Below are positions 17,455 to 26,781 of a DNA stretch of 64,000 nucleotides, piece by piece. Below the pieces are notes generated by a model, which saw only the letters and a list, made by a program, of their open reading frames with translations, had not been told where the DNA came from and made no database searches. The translations under genes were made by a program, and so were the position numbers. Within the stretch, counting starts at the first letter, position 1. The number at the start of each line of letters is the position of its first letter. The DNA is from Rhodospirillales bacterium (GTDB lineage: Bacteria > Pseudomonadota > Alphaproteobacteria > Rhodospirillales > Casp-alpha2). The stretch spans positions 1 to 64,000 of the forward strand of contig JAEPMA010000007.1 of the NCBI GenBank assembly GCA_017644185.1. The letters are read 5' to 3'.

Positions 17455-18633
17455 CTAGTGCGCGGCCTTGGGTTCGCCCTCACCGCCGCGTTCGATGAAC
17501 GTGACTTCGAGGCGTCTGGCGAGCGGTGACGGGTCTTCGACCTGGATCTTGAAGCCGATCTGATCGCCGGCGGTGAGCTGTTTCTTCAAGGGCGCGGTGT
17601 CCGCGGACTGCACCAGCTTGCCGTCGAGATCGGACAATCTCAGTTCCAGCATCGGCACCGGCCGTTCGCGGTCCGATACGTTGACGATCACGCCCCTGAC
17701 CACCAGCACGTCCTTGCCCGCGATGCTTTCCCGGGTGCTCTTGACGTCGTTGATCGAAAGGCCGGCGCCGAGTGCGTCGTCACCGAGGCCGATCATCGAA
17801 TAGACGCCTTCCGCCGCGGGGACAAATTCGATCACCATGTCCTTCAGGAAGATGGCCGCCCCGATGAGTCCGACGAAGATCGCCAGCACCGCGGCCAGCA
17901 CGATCTTCATGATCGAGCCCTTGCCGCCGCCCGCGTCTTCTTCTTCGTCCTCGTCGTCGTCCTCGTATTCGTCGTCGCCAGTCTCTTCCGCGGTGAAGAC
18001 CTGGGGAATCGGCTCCGGCTCCTCGAGGTCGTCGAGGTCGTCGATGTCCTCGTCCTCGTCCTCGTCTTCGTCGTCGGGGGCTTCGACCATGGAGCCGAGC
18101 GGCGCGCCATCGTCTTCGTCGTCGTCGCCGAACATCGCTTCGATGTCTTCGGACGAGAGCTCTTCCTCGCCGTCTTCGTCATCGTCGGGGGCGAACGCCG
18201 CCATCGGATCGGCGTCGGCGTAATCGTCCATATCCGGCAGCGCCGCGTCCTCTTCCTCTTCAACCGGCTCGGGCGGCGGGGGAGGTGGCGGTGGCGGTGC
18301 GGGCGTTGGCGCAGGGGCGGGCTGTTCGGCTTGGGGCGGATAGCCCGGCGGCGGATAGCCCGGCTGGCCCTGCGGCGGGTACGGATAAGGGGGATATCCC
18401 GGCGGCGGCGGCGGGTAGCCCGGCTGCCCCTGAGGGGGATACGCATAGGGTTGTTGGGGTTGTGCGTACTGCTGATGTTGTCCGCCGCGCGGCATCGCGG
18501 GCGGCGGCGGATCGGCAACCGGCTGTTGGTGCCAGGTATTGCCGCAGTTCGAACATTTGACGGACTTGCCGCTCCCCAACTGGGCGGGGGAAACGTTGTA
18601 GCGCGTCGAGCAGTTCGGGCAGGAAATAAACAT
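17455..18633 (-). CDS. MJ0042-type zinc-ribbon protein with DUF3426-like C-terminus
   Basis: Protein of 392 aa. Residues 1-40 form a zinc ribbon (CPNC then CSNC, about 22 apart). Next comes a Pro/Tyr/Gly/Gln-rich stretch (about 50-140) with repeated QGQPGYPPP units, then a strongly acidic stretch (about 150-250, runs of Asp and Glu). A single membrane helix follows (MKIVLAAVLAIFVGLIGAAI), then a beta-rich domain of the DUF3426 type at the C-terminus. The start is the ATG before FISCPNC; upstream in-frame ATGs would place the ribbon internally. These proteins are common in alphaproteobacteria beside ftsE but their role is not known. It is divergent from ftsE. Confidence 0.85.
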   Translation of the reverse strand: MFISCPNCSTRYNVSPAQLGSGKSVKCSNCGNTWHQQPVADPPPPAMPRGGQHQQYAQPQQPYAYPPQGQPGYPPPPPGYPPYPYPPQGQPGYPPPGYPPQAEQPAPAPTPAPPPPPPPPPEPVEEEEDAALPDMDDYADADPMAAFAPDDDEDGEEELSSEDIEAMFGDDDEDDGAPLGSMVEAPDDEDEDEDEDIDDLDDLEEPEPIPQVFTAEETGDDEYEDDDEDEEEDAGGGKGSIMKIVLAAVLAIFVGLIGAAIFLKDMVIEFVPAAEGVYSMIGLGDDALGAGLSINDVKSTRESIAGKDVLVVRGVIVNVSDRERPVPMLELRLSDLDGKLVQSADTAPLKKQLTAGDQIGFKIQVEDPSPLARRLEVTFIERGGEGEPKAAH

Positions 18634-18845
18634 ACGCAACCGGCCAGTTATGACTTCAACGTTTATAGGCGCTCGCGATTCCGGGCGCAAGCGGACGCAC
18701 ACGCCCCGTACTCTGACAGCCACAGCTTAACGGACCGCCGATGCTGGACGGAAGGCGTGCCCGCGTGGCATTGTCTGTCCTGAGCGCGAGCGTCGGGCCC
18801 CGCCCGGTGGCGTTCCATCCGTTTCACGAAACGCAGGTGCCGGGA

Positions 18846-19673
18846 TTGTCAAAAGGGAACATCGCTCGATTTGAAAACGTCGGCCTACGCTACGGTCTCG
18901 GGCCCGAGGTGTTGCGCGACGTGACGTTCTCGCTCGATTCCGGCTCTTTCCACTTTCTGGTCGGCGAATCGGGGGCCGGTAAATCGTCGCTTCTGAAGCT
19001 GCTTTATCTGGCCTTGAAGCCGTCGAGGGGACTGATCTCGTTGTTCGGCTCGGATATCGCGACCACGCCCCGGCCCCAGCTTCCGGCGCTCCGGCGTCAA
19101 ATTGGCGTGGTTTTTCAAGAATTTAGGCTTCTCGAGCATCTTTCGGCGTTCGACAACGTGGCGCTCCCGTTACGTGTCGCCGGAATCAAGGAGGCGGACG
19201 TCAATCGCCACGTCACCGAACTTCTCGAATGGGTCGGGCTCAAGGATCACATGAAGTCCCGCCCGCCGACGTTGTCGGGGGGACAACAGCAGCGTGTCTC
19301 CATCGCCCGCGCGGTGATCGCGCGTCCCAAGCTTCTTCTCGCCGACGAACCGACCGGCAACGTCGACGACCGCATGGCGCTTCGGCTCATGCATCTGTTC
19401 GAAGAGTTGAACAGACTGGGGACCACCATCGTTGTCGCGACCCACAACATGGCCTTGGTCGACGGGTTGGGTTACCCGATCCTGCGTCTCGACGCGGGCA
19501 AGCTCACGACCGTCGCCGGGAGCGGGAACAAGTCGGCGGCGCGGGAATGGCGCGAATCGCGCGAATCGGCTCAGGAACAGGCGAGGGCTCAGGCCCGCGC
19601 CCGGCGCGAACGGTTGCGCGGCGAAACCGAAGAGCAGGATGCCGATCCGCCCGGCATCGAGAACTTCCTCTGA
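18846..19673 (+). CDS. ftsE: Cell division ATP-binding protein FtsE
   Basis: ABC ATPase of about 275 aa that works with FtsX at the division septum, where the pair switches on cell-wall amidases. Seen: Walker [11 protein letters not shown]-loop in [10 protein letters not shown], signature LSGGQQQR, Walker [11 protein letters not shown], and the H-loop ATHN. The C-terminus runs about 45 residues past the usual FtsE end as a charged Arg/Glu/Ala helix. The start is uncertain: no ATG sits near [13 protein letters not shown] 18846, after AGGTGCCGGGA, gives the expected N-terminus; ATG 18741 would add 35 residues without domain character. The stop overlaps the ftsX ATG. Confidence 0.93.
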   Translation: MSKGNIARFENVGLRYGLGPEVLRDVTFSLDSGSFHFLVGESGAGKSSLLKLLYLALKPSRGLISLFGSDIATTPRPQLPALRRQIGVVFQEFRLLEHLSAFDNVALPLRVAGIKEADVNRHVTELLEWVGLKDHMKSRPPTLSGGQQQRVSIARAVIARPKLLLADEPTGNVDDRMALRLMHLFEELNRLGTTIVVATHNMALVDGLGYPILRLDAGKLTTVAGSGNKSAAREWRESRESAQEQARAQARARRERLRGETEEQDADPPGIENFL

Positions 19674-20557
19674 TGCTGGGGGTCAAGCGTTCCGACCTGC
19701 CGCTCGACAAGGATGCGCACAGCCGCTTCCTGCCGTGGCTGATCGCGTTCATGGTCTTTCTGGCGGTGCTCGCCATTGGGGGGATCCTGGTTCTGAATGC
19801 CACCGCGTCGCGCTGGGACCAGGGGATCGGCGGCACCTTGACCGTGCAGATCGCCGCGACCGAAGACCCGTTGAAGGACCAGAACAATCTTCAGGAAGTG
19901 TTGAACGTCATCGCCGCCCAGGCGGGCGTGGAGCGTTACCTCGTCATCGAGGAAGATCGGATGATGTCCTTGCTCGAACCCTGGCTCGGACCCGACGCCA
20001 AGGCGGGGGACCTCCCCCTCCCCAAGCTGATCGACGTCGGGCTCGCCGACGAGGCGTCGTTCGACATGAAGGGGTTCACGCGTCAGCTGCAGTTGCGCGT
20101 CCCCGAAGCCACCGTCGACGATCACCGGGTCTGGTTGCAGCGGCTCGTCAATTTGATCCGGACCGTCGAACTGATCGCGATATCGATCCTCGTCTTCATC
20201 GCGCTGGCGACGATGGGGACCGTAGTTTTTACGACCCGAACCGGCCTCGCCGTCCATAAAGAAGCGATTGAGGTGCTGCACCTGATCGGGGCGCAGGACA
20301 GCTACATCGCCGGGCAGTTCGCGGGACGGGCGATGATGCTGGGCCTCAAGGGCGGTATCATCGGCCTGATCCTCGGCCTGCCGGCATTGATGGCGGTTGG
20401 GTATCTGGCGAGAAGCCTCGAGGATGCGGCGCTCCCTGATCTCGCCTTCGGCCCGTTGGAGTGGATGATTTTCGCCGCGATCCCGGTCGGGGTCGCGTTC
20501 CTCGCCATGACCACGGCGCGCTCGACCGTATTACGTTCGCTGGGGAGGATGCTCTGA
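19673..20557 (+). CDS. ftsX: Cell division protein FtsX
   Basis: Protein of 294 aa with the FtsX layout: one membrane helix near residue 30 (WLIAFMVFLAVLAIGGI), a periplasmic domain of about 110 residues, then three more helices, the last ending in VGVAFLAMTTARSTV. It is the membrane partner of FtsE. The ATG overlaps the ftsE stop (TGATG), so translation is coupled. The next gene starts after one base. Confidence 0.94.
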   Translation: MLGVKRSDLPLDKDAHSRFLPWLIAFMVFLAVLAIGGILVLNATASRWDQGIGGTLTVQIAATEDPLKDQNNLQEVLNVIAAQAGVERYLVIEEDRMMSLLEPWLGPDAKAGDLPLPKLIDVGLADEASFDMKGFTRQLQLRVPEATVDDHRVWLQRLVNLIRTVELIAISILVFIALATMGTVVFTTRTGLAVHKEAIEVLHLIGAQDSYIAGQFAGRAMMLGLKGGIIGLILGLPALMAVGYLARSLEDAALPDLAFGPLEWMIFAAIPVGVAFLAMTTARSTVLRSLGRML

Positions 20558-20558
20558 G

Positions 20559-21221
20559 ATGCGCCAGCGCACGCGGGGGCGGCGTTCGCCCTGGTTCAGG
20601 ACGATCATGTTTTTCTCGTTGCTTATCATCGGCGGCTGGGCGGCCGGGCTGATCGGCTTCGCCGCCATGGTGCCGTCGCGGGGCTCGGCGTCGACCGAAA
20701 AGACCGACGCCATCGTCGTTCTGACCGGGGGATCGGGAAGACTGCGCGCGGGGCTCGATCTTCTATTGGCCGGTCAGGCGGAGCAGATGTTCATTTCGGG
20801 TGTCTACCGGGGCGTCGACGTGACGCAGCTTCTGGCGATCCTCAAGCAGCGCCCGGACGAGGTCGAAAACCGCATCAGTATCGGCAATGCCGTCGACACC
20901 ATCGAGAACGCCCTCGAAACCCGGCTCTGGATGCAGGGCCAGGGGTTCACCTCGTTGAGATTGGTGACGGCGGCCTATCACATGCCCAGAAGCCTGCTTG
21001 AATTCACGAGCGCGATGCCGAATGTCCGCATCGAGCCGCATCCGGTGTTTCCCGAACACGTGAAGCAGGAGTACTGGTGGGCATGGCCCGGCACGATGGC
21101 GCTGATGATTTCCGAATATAACAAGTACGCGGTGGCGTGGCTCCGGCATCGGGTGAAGGTGCTCGATCTGGGCGGCTCACCCGCGGGCAAACAGGCGGAC
21201 GCAGTGGGGGCGGCGACATGA
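20559..21221 (+). CDS. YdcF/DUF218 family protein
   Basis: Protein of 220 aa. One N-terminal membrane helix (IMFFSLLIIGGWAAGLIGF) is followed by a DUF218 domain with TDAIVVLTGGSGR, the conserved Glu/Thr segment DTIENALET and VTAAYHMPRS. DUF218 proteins are thought to act on cell-wall or nucleotide-linked intermediates at the inner membrane; the substrate here is unknown. It is in an operon with ftsEX and is coupled by ATGA to the acyltransferase gene, which also points to envelope work. Confidence 0.88.
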   Translation: MRQRTRGRRSPWFRTIMFFSLLIIGGWAAGLIGFAAMVPSRGSASTEKTDAIVVLTGGSGRLRAGLDLLLAGQAEQMFISGVYRGVDVTQLLAILKQRPDEVENRISIGNAVDTIENALETRLWMQGQGFTSLRLVTAAYHMPRSLLEFTSAMPNVRIEPHPVFPEHVKQEYWWAWPGTMALMISEYNKYAVAWLRHRVKVLDLGGSPAGKQADAVGAAT

Positions 21222-21970
21222 GGTGGCTGCGCTCACTTCTATTCCATGCGTTCTTCTTCTCATGGCTGACGTTTCTGTTGGTGTCGTTCTGGGTGTTTCT
21301 GCCGTTCCCGAGAAGCGTCATGAATGTCGCCCTCAGAATCTGGTCGTGGACTCTCGTCGGCGCCATGCGAATTTTGGGAGGCATGAAAGTCGCGTTCAAA
21401 GGCCGGGAAAACATGCCGAAAGGACCTGTCCTCGTCGCCTCCAAGCACCAGTCGATCTACGACACCTTCATCATGTATCTGCTGATGGACGAGCCGCAGT
21501 ACGTGTTGAAGAAAGAACTGACGCAGATTCCGTTCTGGGGCTGGTACGCGAAGAAATGCGAGCACATCGCCGTCGACCGGGGCGCCGGGGCCAAGGCCCT
21601 GAAAGAGATGGTCGTCAAATGCGTCGACAGACTGAAGCGGGGCCGCCAGGTGATTATCTTCCCCGAAGGGACGCGCACCGCACCGGGGGTGACGCTGCGC
21701 TATCATCCGGGGGTCGCGGCGATCTATCAGCAACTCCCTGAAGACGCCGTCGTTGTGCCGGTCGCGCTGAATTCGGGGAGTTACTGGGGGCGGCGCGAGT
21801 TCATGATCACGCCTGGGACCATCACGCTGGAGTTTCTCGAGCCGATCAAACCGGGAATGGACCGTAAACAGTTCATGCAGCTTCTCGAGAATCGGGTCGA
21901 AGAGGCGACGGCGAAGCTTCTGGATGCCGCGGTCCAGGAGACGGGGAAAAAACCCGAGATCACCCCGTAA
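21218..21970 (+). CDS. plsC: 1-acyl-glycerol-3-phosphate acyltransferase
   Basis: Protein of 250 aa. It adds the second acyl chain to lysophosphatidic acid to give phosphatidic acid, at the inner membrane. Seen: an N-terminal membrane helix (FLLVSFWVFLPF), the HX4D catalytic motif in SKHQSIYDTF, and the FPEGTRT glycerolipid-acyltransferase motif. The start is the ATG overlapping the ydcF-like stop. It is the last gene of the ftsE-ftsX-ydcF-plsC run; no terminator was seen in the 211 bases before the next gene. Confidence 0.9.
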   Translation: MRWLRSLLFHAFFFSWLTFLLVSFWVFLPFPRSVMNVALRIWSWTLVGAMRILGGMKVAFKGRENMPKGPVLVASKHQSIYDTFIMYLLMDEPQYVLKKELTQIPFWGWYAKKCEHIAVDRGAGAKALKEMVVKCVDRLKRGRQVIIFPEGTRTAPGVTLRYHPGVAAIYQQLPEDAVVVPVALNSGSYWGRREFMITPGTITLEFLEPIKPGMDRKQFMQLLENRVEEATAKLLDAAVQETGKKPEITP

Positions 21971-22181
21971 AACCCGGGGATAACCCGCTTATATACTGTA
22001 ATAGAACGCTTTTTGCCGATTGCGTCGGGGGATCAATCTGGTAAAATCGGTGGAAACATTTCAAGAACATTCGCTTGAAGCGAAACGTCGAAATACCCTA
22101 AGGTTCGGGCCTTGAAAATCGCGCTTCGGCGCTGCCCGCAACCCGCCAGCCCCCGGCCGGCCAGTGAAGAACCGAAGTGCC

Positions 22182-24551
22182 ATGACCGAAATTGCACCGA
22201 TCTCCCAGCAGATCTGGGACATGAAGTATCGTCTGAAGGATGCCGAAGGGCGGCCGAAGGATAAGGCTGTCAGCGACACCTGGCGCCGCGTTGCGCGCGC
22301 GCTCGCCGTGAACGAACAAGACAGCGAGCACTGGGAAGAACGCTTCTTCGACGCGATGGACGGCTTCAAGTTCCTGCCCGCCGGACGCATCCTCTCCGGG
22401 GCGGGGTCGGAGCGGCGCGTCACGCTGTTCAACTGCTTCGTCATGGGCGACATCCCGGACGACATGGGGGGGATTTTCGACAACCTGAAAGAAGCCGCCC
22501 TCACCATGCAGCAGGGGGGCGGGATCGGCTACGACTTCTCGACCCTGAGACCCAAAGGCGCACCCGTTAAGGGCGTCGGCGCCGATGCGTCGGGGCCGCT
22601 GACGTTCATGGATGTGTGGGACAGCATGTGCCGCACCATCATGTCGGCGGGGTCCCGCCGGGGTGCGATGATGGCAACGCTCAGGTGCGATCATCCGGAT
22701 ATCGAGGCGTTTATTGAGGCCAAGCGCGAACCCGGCCGTTTGCGGATGTTCAATCTGTCGGTCCTCGTCACCGACAAGTTCATGCAGGCGGTCAAGGACG
22801 ACGCGCCCTGGGATCTGAAATTCGACGACACCGTCTTTAGAACCATCGCGGCCCGCGAACTGTGGGACAAGATCATGCACGCGACGTATGCGTACGCCGA
22901 ACCGGGCGTGATCTTCATCGACCGCATCAACCAGCGCAACAATCTGCATTACTGCGAAACCATCCACGCCACGAACCCGTGCGGTGAACAGCCGCTACCC
23001 CCTTACGGGGCATGCCTGTTGGGCTCGATCAACCTGTCCAGGTTGGTGACGAACCCGTTCGAGGCGGATGCCGATCTGGATATGGACGCCCTCGACGACC
23101 TGACGCGGACGGCCGTCCGCATGATGGACAACGTGGTCGACGTGTCGGGCTTCCCGCTGGATCAGCAGGCGCACGAAGCGAAGGCCAAGCGCCGCATCGG
23201 CCTCGGCATTACGGGCCTCGCCGACGCATTGATCATGTGCGGCGCGCGCTATGGATCGCGGGCGGCGGTTCAACTGACCGAAAAATGGATGAAGGCCCTT
23301 CAACGCGCCGCTTATCTGGCGTCGGTCGATCTCGCGAAGGAGAAAGGCGCGTTCCCGTTATTCGATAAGGAACAGTACCTGAAGGGCGAATCGATCTTCG
23401 AACTGGACGAGGACGTGAAAGACGCGATCGCCGAACACGGGATCAGAAACGCACTTCTGACGTCGGTCGCGCCGACGGGGACGATCTCGCTTTTCGCCGA
23501 CAACGTCTCTTCGGGGTTGGAGCCGGTGTTCAGTTTCACCTATCGCCGCCACGTCCTGATGCCCGACGGTACGAGGCGTGAAGAGGACGTGTCCGATTAC
23601 GCCTATCGTCTTTATAAACGCCTCAAGGGCGCGAACGCGGATTTGACCAACGCCTTCGTCGATGCGCAATCCCTCGCGCCCGAAGACCACCTGGTGATGC
23701 AGGCCGCGGTCCAGAAATACATCGACAGTTCGATTTCGAAAACCATCAACGTGCCCGAGGACGCGTCCTTCGAGGACTTCAAGGATATTTATGTCCAGGC
23801 CTATGAACTGGGCTGCAAGGGCTGCACGACCTATCGCCCGAACGACGTCACCGGCGCGGTACTCGAGACCGGCGACAAGAAGAAGAAAGAAGCGGCGTCC
23901 GAACCCGAGCTCCCGTTCGAGCAACCGGTCAAGAAGGCGCTCCCCAAGGACGCAGGTGATTCTGGTGCGGTCGTCTACATGACCAAACCGCTCGACCGGC
24001 CGGGCGAACTGCCGGGCAAAACGTATAAGGTGCGCTGGCCCGATAGCGATCACGCCCTTTATATCACCCTGAACGACGTCCTCGACGATCAGGGCCGCGT
24101 GCGCCCGTTCGAGATTTTCATCAACTCGAAGAACGTCGAACACTTCGCCTGGACCGTGGCGCTGACGCGCATGATCTCGGCGGTGTTCCGGCGCGGCGGC
24201 GACGTGTCGTTCGTGGTCGATGAATTGAAGGCGGTGTTCGATCCCAGAGGCGGGCAGTGGATGGGCCGCCGCTACGTGCCGTCGCTCCTTGCGGCCATCG
24301 GCGACGTGATCGAACGGCACATGATCGACACCGGTTTCTTGAAAGCGGATGGGCGCCTCAACGACGATCCGGATCATGAACGCAACGTGGTCACGCTCGT
24401 CGCCACGGGGACGGATGACGATATGCCGGGGCGGTCGCCCGAACAGACGCAAGCCATGGGCCGGTCGTGCCCGAAATGCTTCCAGCCGACGCTGATCCGC
24501 AAGGAAGGCTGCGACACCTGTATGTCGTGCGGCCATTCCAAGTGCGGGTGA
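22182..24551 (+). CDS. nrdJ: Adenosylcobalamin-dependent ribonucleotide reductase
   Basis: Protein of 789 aa. A class II RNR makes deoxyribonucleotides with coenzyme B12 and needs no small subunit. Seen: the substrate-site stretch LFNCFVMGDIPDD, the active-site NPCGEQPLPPYGACLLGSIN, split as NPCGEQ and GACLLGSIN, the APTGTISL loop, and a C-terminal Cys-rich tail with two CxxC pairs (CPKC, then CDTCMSCGHSKC). That tail probably shuttles electrons or binds zinc. ATG 22182 was chosen over GTG 22164; neither has a strong ribosome site. No NrdR box or cobalamin riboswitch could be made out upstream. Confidence 0.94.
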   Translation: MTEIAPISQQIWDMKYRLKDAEGRPKDKAVSDTWRRVARALAVNEQDSEHWEERFFDAMDGFKFLPAGRILSGAGSERRVTLFNCFVMGDIPDDMGGIFDNLKEAALTMQQGGGIGYDFSTLRPKGAPVKGVGADASGPLTFMDVWDSMCRTIMSAGSRRGAMMATLRCDHPDIEAFIEAKREPGRLRMFNLSVLVTDKFMQAVKDDAPWDLKFDDTVFRTIAARELWDKIMHATYAYAEPGVIFIDRINQRNNLHYCETIHATNPCGEQPLPPYGACLLGSINLSRLVTNPFEADADLDMDALDDLTRTAVRMMDNVVDVSGFPLDQQAHEAKAKRRIGLGITGLADALIMCGARYGSRAAVQLTEKWMKALQRAAYLASVDLAKEKGAFPLFDKEQYLKGESIFELDEDVKDAIAEHGIRNALLTSVAPTGTISLFADNVSSGLEPVFSFTYRRHVLMPDGTRREEDVSDYAYRLYKRLKGANADLTNAFVDAQSLAPEDHLVMQAAVQKYIDSSISKTINVPEDASFEDFKDIYVQAYELGCKGCTTYRPNDVTGAVLETGDKKKKEAASEPELPFEQPVKKALPKDAGDSGAVVYMTKPLDRPGELPGKTYKVRWPDSDHALYITLNDVLDDQGRVRPFEIFINSKNVEHFAWTVALTRMISAVFRRGGDVSFVVDELKAVFDPRGGQWMGRRYVPSLLAAIGDVIERHMIDTGFLKADGRLNDDPDHERNVVTLVATGTDDDMPGRSPEQTQAMGRSCPKCFQPTLIRKEGCDTCMSCGHSKCG

Positions 24552-24598
24552 ACCGGACATACATGAATGATGGATATTGCCGGGCTGACTGATTGATT

Positions 24599-24666
24599 GT
24601 CATTCCCGCGCACGCGGGAACCCAGGGCCCGGCAAGTCTGGGTCCCCGCTTTCGCGGGGATGACGA
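24599..24666. repeat. Dispersed palindromic repeat, family D
   Basis: Inverted repeat with arms GTCATTCCCGCG / CGCGGGGATGAC and inner hairpins CCCGCGCACGCGGG and CCCCGCTTTCGCGGGG. It has the form of the common proteobacterial intergenic GTCATTCCCGC element. It lies between nrdJ and the VOC gene. Confidence 0.8.
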
Positions 24667-24724
24667 GGCGTTTCAACGTGCCGTCTGTTCTATCGCACAG
24701 GCAGGCATCCGGCTTGAGGGCATA

Positions 24725-25150
24725 ATGGACCCGCGCATCTCGCTTGTGACACTCGGGGTTGCCGATATGAAGGCGGCCCGTCAATTCTATGAGAAGCTTG
24801 GTTGGCAGGCGTCCGGTCAATCCAACGACGACGTCACGTTCTTTCAGGCGGGCGGCATGATCCTCGGATTGTACGGTCGAAAGGCGCTCGCCGAGGACGC
24901 CAAGGTCAAAGACAGCGAACCCGGCTTTTCGGGGATGGCATTAGCCTACAACGGCCGCGATAAGGACGAGGTCGACCGGGTGCTCGCCGAAGCCGTCGCC
25001 GCCGGCGGGGCGCTGATCAAGAAAGCGGAAGATGTGTTCTGGGGCGGCTATTCCGGCTACTTCGCCGATTTGGACGGGCATTTGTGGGAAGTCGCCTACA
25101 ACCCGTTCTTCCCGATCGCCGAGGACGGCTCGATCTCGCTGGATGGCTGA
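24725..25150 (+). CDS. VOC family protein
   Basis: Protein of 141 aa with one VOC unit: ISLVTLGVADMKAARQFYEKLGW at the start (split at 20 residues: ISLVTLGVADMKAARQFYEK) and a C-terminal YFADLDGHLWEVAYNP. The first metal-ligand position is Thr, not His, while the Glu in LWEVAY is present, so metal binding may be partial. That places it with glyoxalase-like proteins of unknown activity. ATG 24725 has GAGGG about 8 bases upstream. A monocistronic gene between two repeat elements. Confidence 0.85.
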   Translation: MDPRISLVTLGVADMKAARQFYEKLGWQASGQSNDDVTFFQAGGMILGLYGRKALAEDAKVKDSEPGFSGMALAYNGRDKDEVDRVLAEAVAAGGALIKKAEDVFWGGYSGYFADLDGHLWEVAYNPFFPIAEDGSISLDG

Positions 25151-25162
25151 GCTTTACAATTT

Positions 25163-25271
25163 CCCCCTCACCTAACCTCTCCCCCTCAAAAGGGGGAGAG
25201 GGATTATAAGAGACGGTATCGCGTCAGGGTCCCTCTCCACCACACCGTGGGGGAGAGGACAGGTGAGGGGG
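25163..25271. repeat. Dispersed palindromic repeat, family F
   Basis: Starts CCCCCTCACC and ends GGTGAGGGGG, with inner arms CCTCTCCCCCTC / AGGGGGAGAGG and CCCTCTCCACC / GGGGGAGAGG. It separates the convergent VOC and chaC genes and reaches the last base before the chaC stop. Confidence 0.8.
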
Positions 25272-25829
25272 CTAACCCTTAAGTTTCTTCGTCAGCCGCT
25301 CGAGGGACCGGTCGCGGATGCCGCACTCCCTCAAATGATCGGCGGTGTTGAGGACATATTCCGTGCACGGCCCGGACGACCCATGGCCCGCGTTGACCAG
25401 GCGCAAGGTCTCGCTTTCTGATAATTTCCCGGCGTATTGCCGGTTCGCTTCGTCAGCGACGAAGGCCAGGGCCGTGACGGTCTCCGGGGTCTTGTCGGTA
25501 AGCCTTAATGTCAGCCAGCGCGGGCAATAGACCGCCGTCACCATCTCGCGCTCATGGATGTGTTGATAAACGTCGCGGGCATCCTTTTTGGTGATCCGGT
25601 AGGCCATGCCGCTGACCGCACCCCCACGGTCGAGACCGAACACCAGACCGGGGTCTTGTTCGGTCCCCCGATAGACCCACGAATAGACGCAGAGCGCCCT
25701 GTGATACCCATAAAGCATCGCCCGGCGGCGCTCCTTGTAGGGGAAATTCGCATGCCACATCAGCGAGCCGTAACCAAAGACCCAGAACGCATCGGTGGGC
25801 GGGGTGAACGCTTTTTCCGTCATCATCAT
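25272..25829 (-). CDS. chaC: ChaC-type gamma-glutamylcyclotransferase
   Basis: Protein of 185 aa. ChaC enzymes break the gamma-glutamyl bond of glutathione to give 5-oxoproline and Cys-Gly in the cytosol. Seen: the substrate-phosphate-like loop FGYGSLMW at about residue 18, YGYHRALCVYS, and the catalytic Glu region HEREMVT. Length matches bacterial ChaC. Its ATG overlaps the stop of the EamA gene. Two further in-frame ATGs follow the first. Confidence 0.92.
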   Translation of the reverse strand: MMMTEKAFTPPTDAFWVFGYGSLMWHANFPYKERRRAMLYGYHRALCVYSWVYRGTEQDPGLVFGLDRGGAVSGMAYRITKKDARDVYQHIHEREMVTAVYCPRWLTLRLTDKTPETVTALAFVADEANRQYAGKLSESETLRLVNAGHGSSGPCTEYVLNTADHLRECGIRDRSLERLTKKLKG

Positions 25830-26704
25830 CCCCGTGTTACCAAAGCGACGCCGATCACCGCAATCCCCAGCCCGGCGAGTGCGGCGGGGCTCATGACCTC
25901 ACCGAAAAGAAGATATCCCTCGACCGCAACTACCGGGGGCACGAGATAGAACAGGCTCGACACCTTCGATGCGGCGCCCTGGCGGATGAGGATGTAGAGC
26001 AGCGTCACCGCCCCGAACGACAGCACCACGACGAGCCATACCATGGCGAAGATGCTTTCTTCGTTCCAATCGATGACCATCGTCTCGGTGGGGATGGCGA
26101 GCGCCAGCATCAAGACCGCCGCGGCGGCGAACTGGACCGCGGATCCGAACCGAAGATCGATGCTGCCGCCGAAGCGTTTTTGGTAGAGCACCCCGGTGGT
26201 CGCCGCGGCGAGACCGGCGATACATGCCAGGATGCCGGGCAATCCGCCCGTGTCGCCCGCTTGCCGCCAGACGACGAGGACTACGCCGCAGAACCCGAGC
26301 AAAAGCCCGAACCACGCCCGGGCGCTCAATCTCTCATTCAACAGAAGCCCAGCGAAAATGGCGGTGAAGATCGGCTGCATGCCGACGATCAACGCCGATA
26401 TGCCCGCCGACGTCCCGTGATCGACGGCGTAGAACACACCCCCCAGATATATGCCATGCATCAACAACCCGACGACGGCGGCGTGCAGCCAGACGAGCGG
26501 ATCGCGCGGCATCTTCACCCGCATCGCCGCGAGCAGGATGAAGAATCCCACCGACGTCACCCCGAAACGGACGAACAGAAACGTGAACGGCTCGGCGTGC
26601 GGCATGCCCAGCTTGGCGCCGAGAAATCCCGTCGACCACAGCAGCACGAAGACGATGGGCGCCGAAACTAAAAGAAATCGTCGAATGGCGGGAGATGCAG
26701 GCAT
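25826..26704 (-). CDS. EamA/DMT family transporter
   Basis: Protein of 292 aa with ten hydrophobic segments and two EamA repeats (LLWSTGFLGAKLG near the start; the second repeat begins near LACIAGLAAATTGVLYQK). Inner-membrane exporter or importer of small metabolites; substrate unknown. ATG 26704 is chosen because it puts the first membrane helix at the normal position; ATG 26764 adds 20 polar residues and would overlap the divergent DUF2125 promoter. Coupled to chaC. Confidence 0.88.
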   Translation of the reverse strand: MPASPAIRRFLLVSAPIVFVLLWSTGFLGAKLGMPHAEPFTFLFVRFGVTSVGFFILLAAMRVKMPRDPLVWLHAAVVGLLMHGIYLGGVFYAVDHGTSAGISALIVGMQPIFTAIFAGLLLNERLSARAWFGLLLGFCGVVLVVWRQAGDTGGLPGILACIAGLAAATTGVLYQKRFGGSIDLRFGSAVQFAAAAVLMLALAIPTETMVIDWNEESIFAMVWLVVVLSFGAVTLLYILIRQGAASKVSSLFYLVPPVVAVEGYLLFGEVMSPAALAGLGIAVIGVALVTRG

Positions 26705-26781
26705 GGATGTCCGGGGGTTTTTATGAATTGACTGCAAGCTATGCCCTTCCCGGAGCGGGGGCAACGCCCTATCTTGAGGGT

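Noticed and set aside
18741-18845. Extended N-terminus of FtsE from ATG 18741
   Set aside because: The extra 35 residues have no FtsE similarity; TTG 18846 gives the expected N-terminus, though a near-cognate start means this stays uncertain.
22090-22181. Possible cobalamin riboswitch before the B12-dependent ribonucleotide reductase gene
   Set aside because: CTGCCCGCAACCCGCCAG loosely recalls the B12-box area, but the GGGAA and GCCACTG parts are missing and such riboswitches normally control the B12-independent enzyme.
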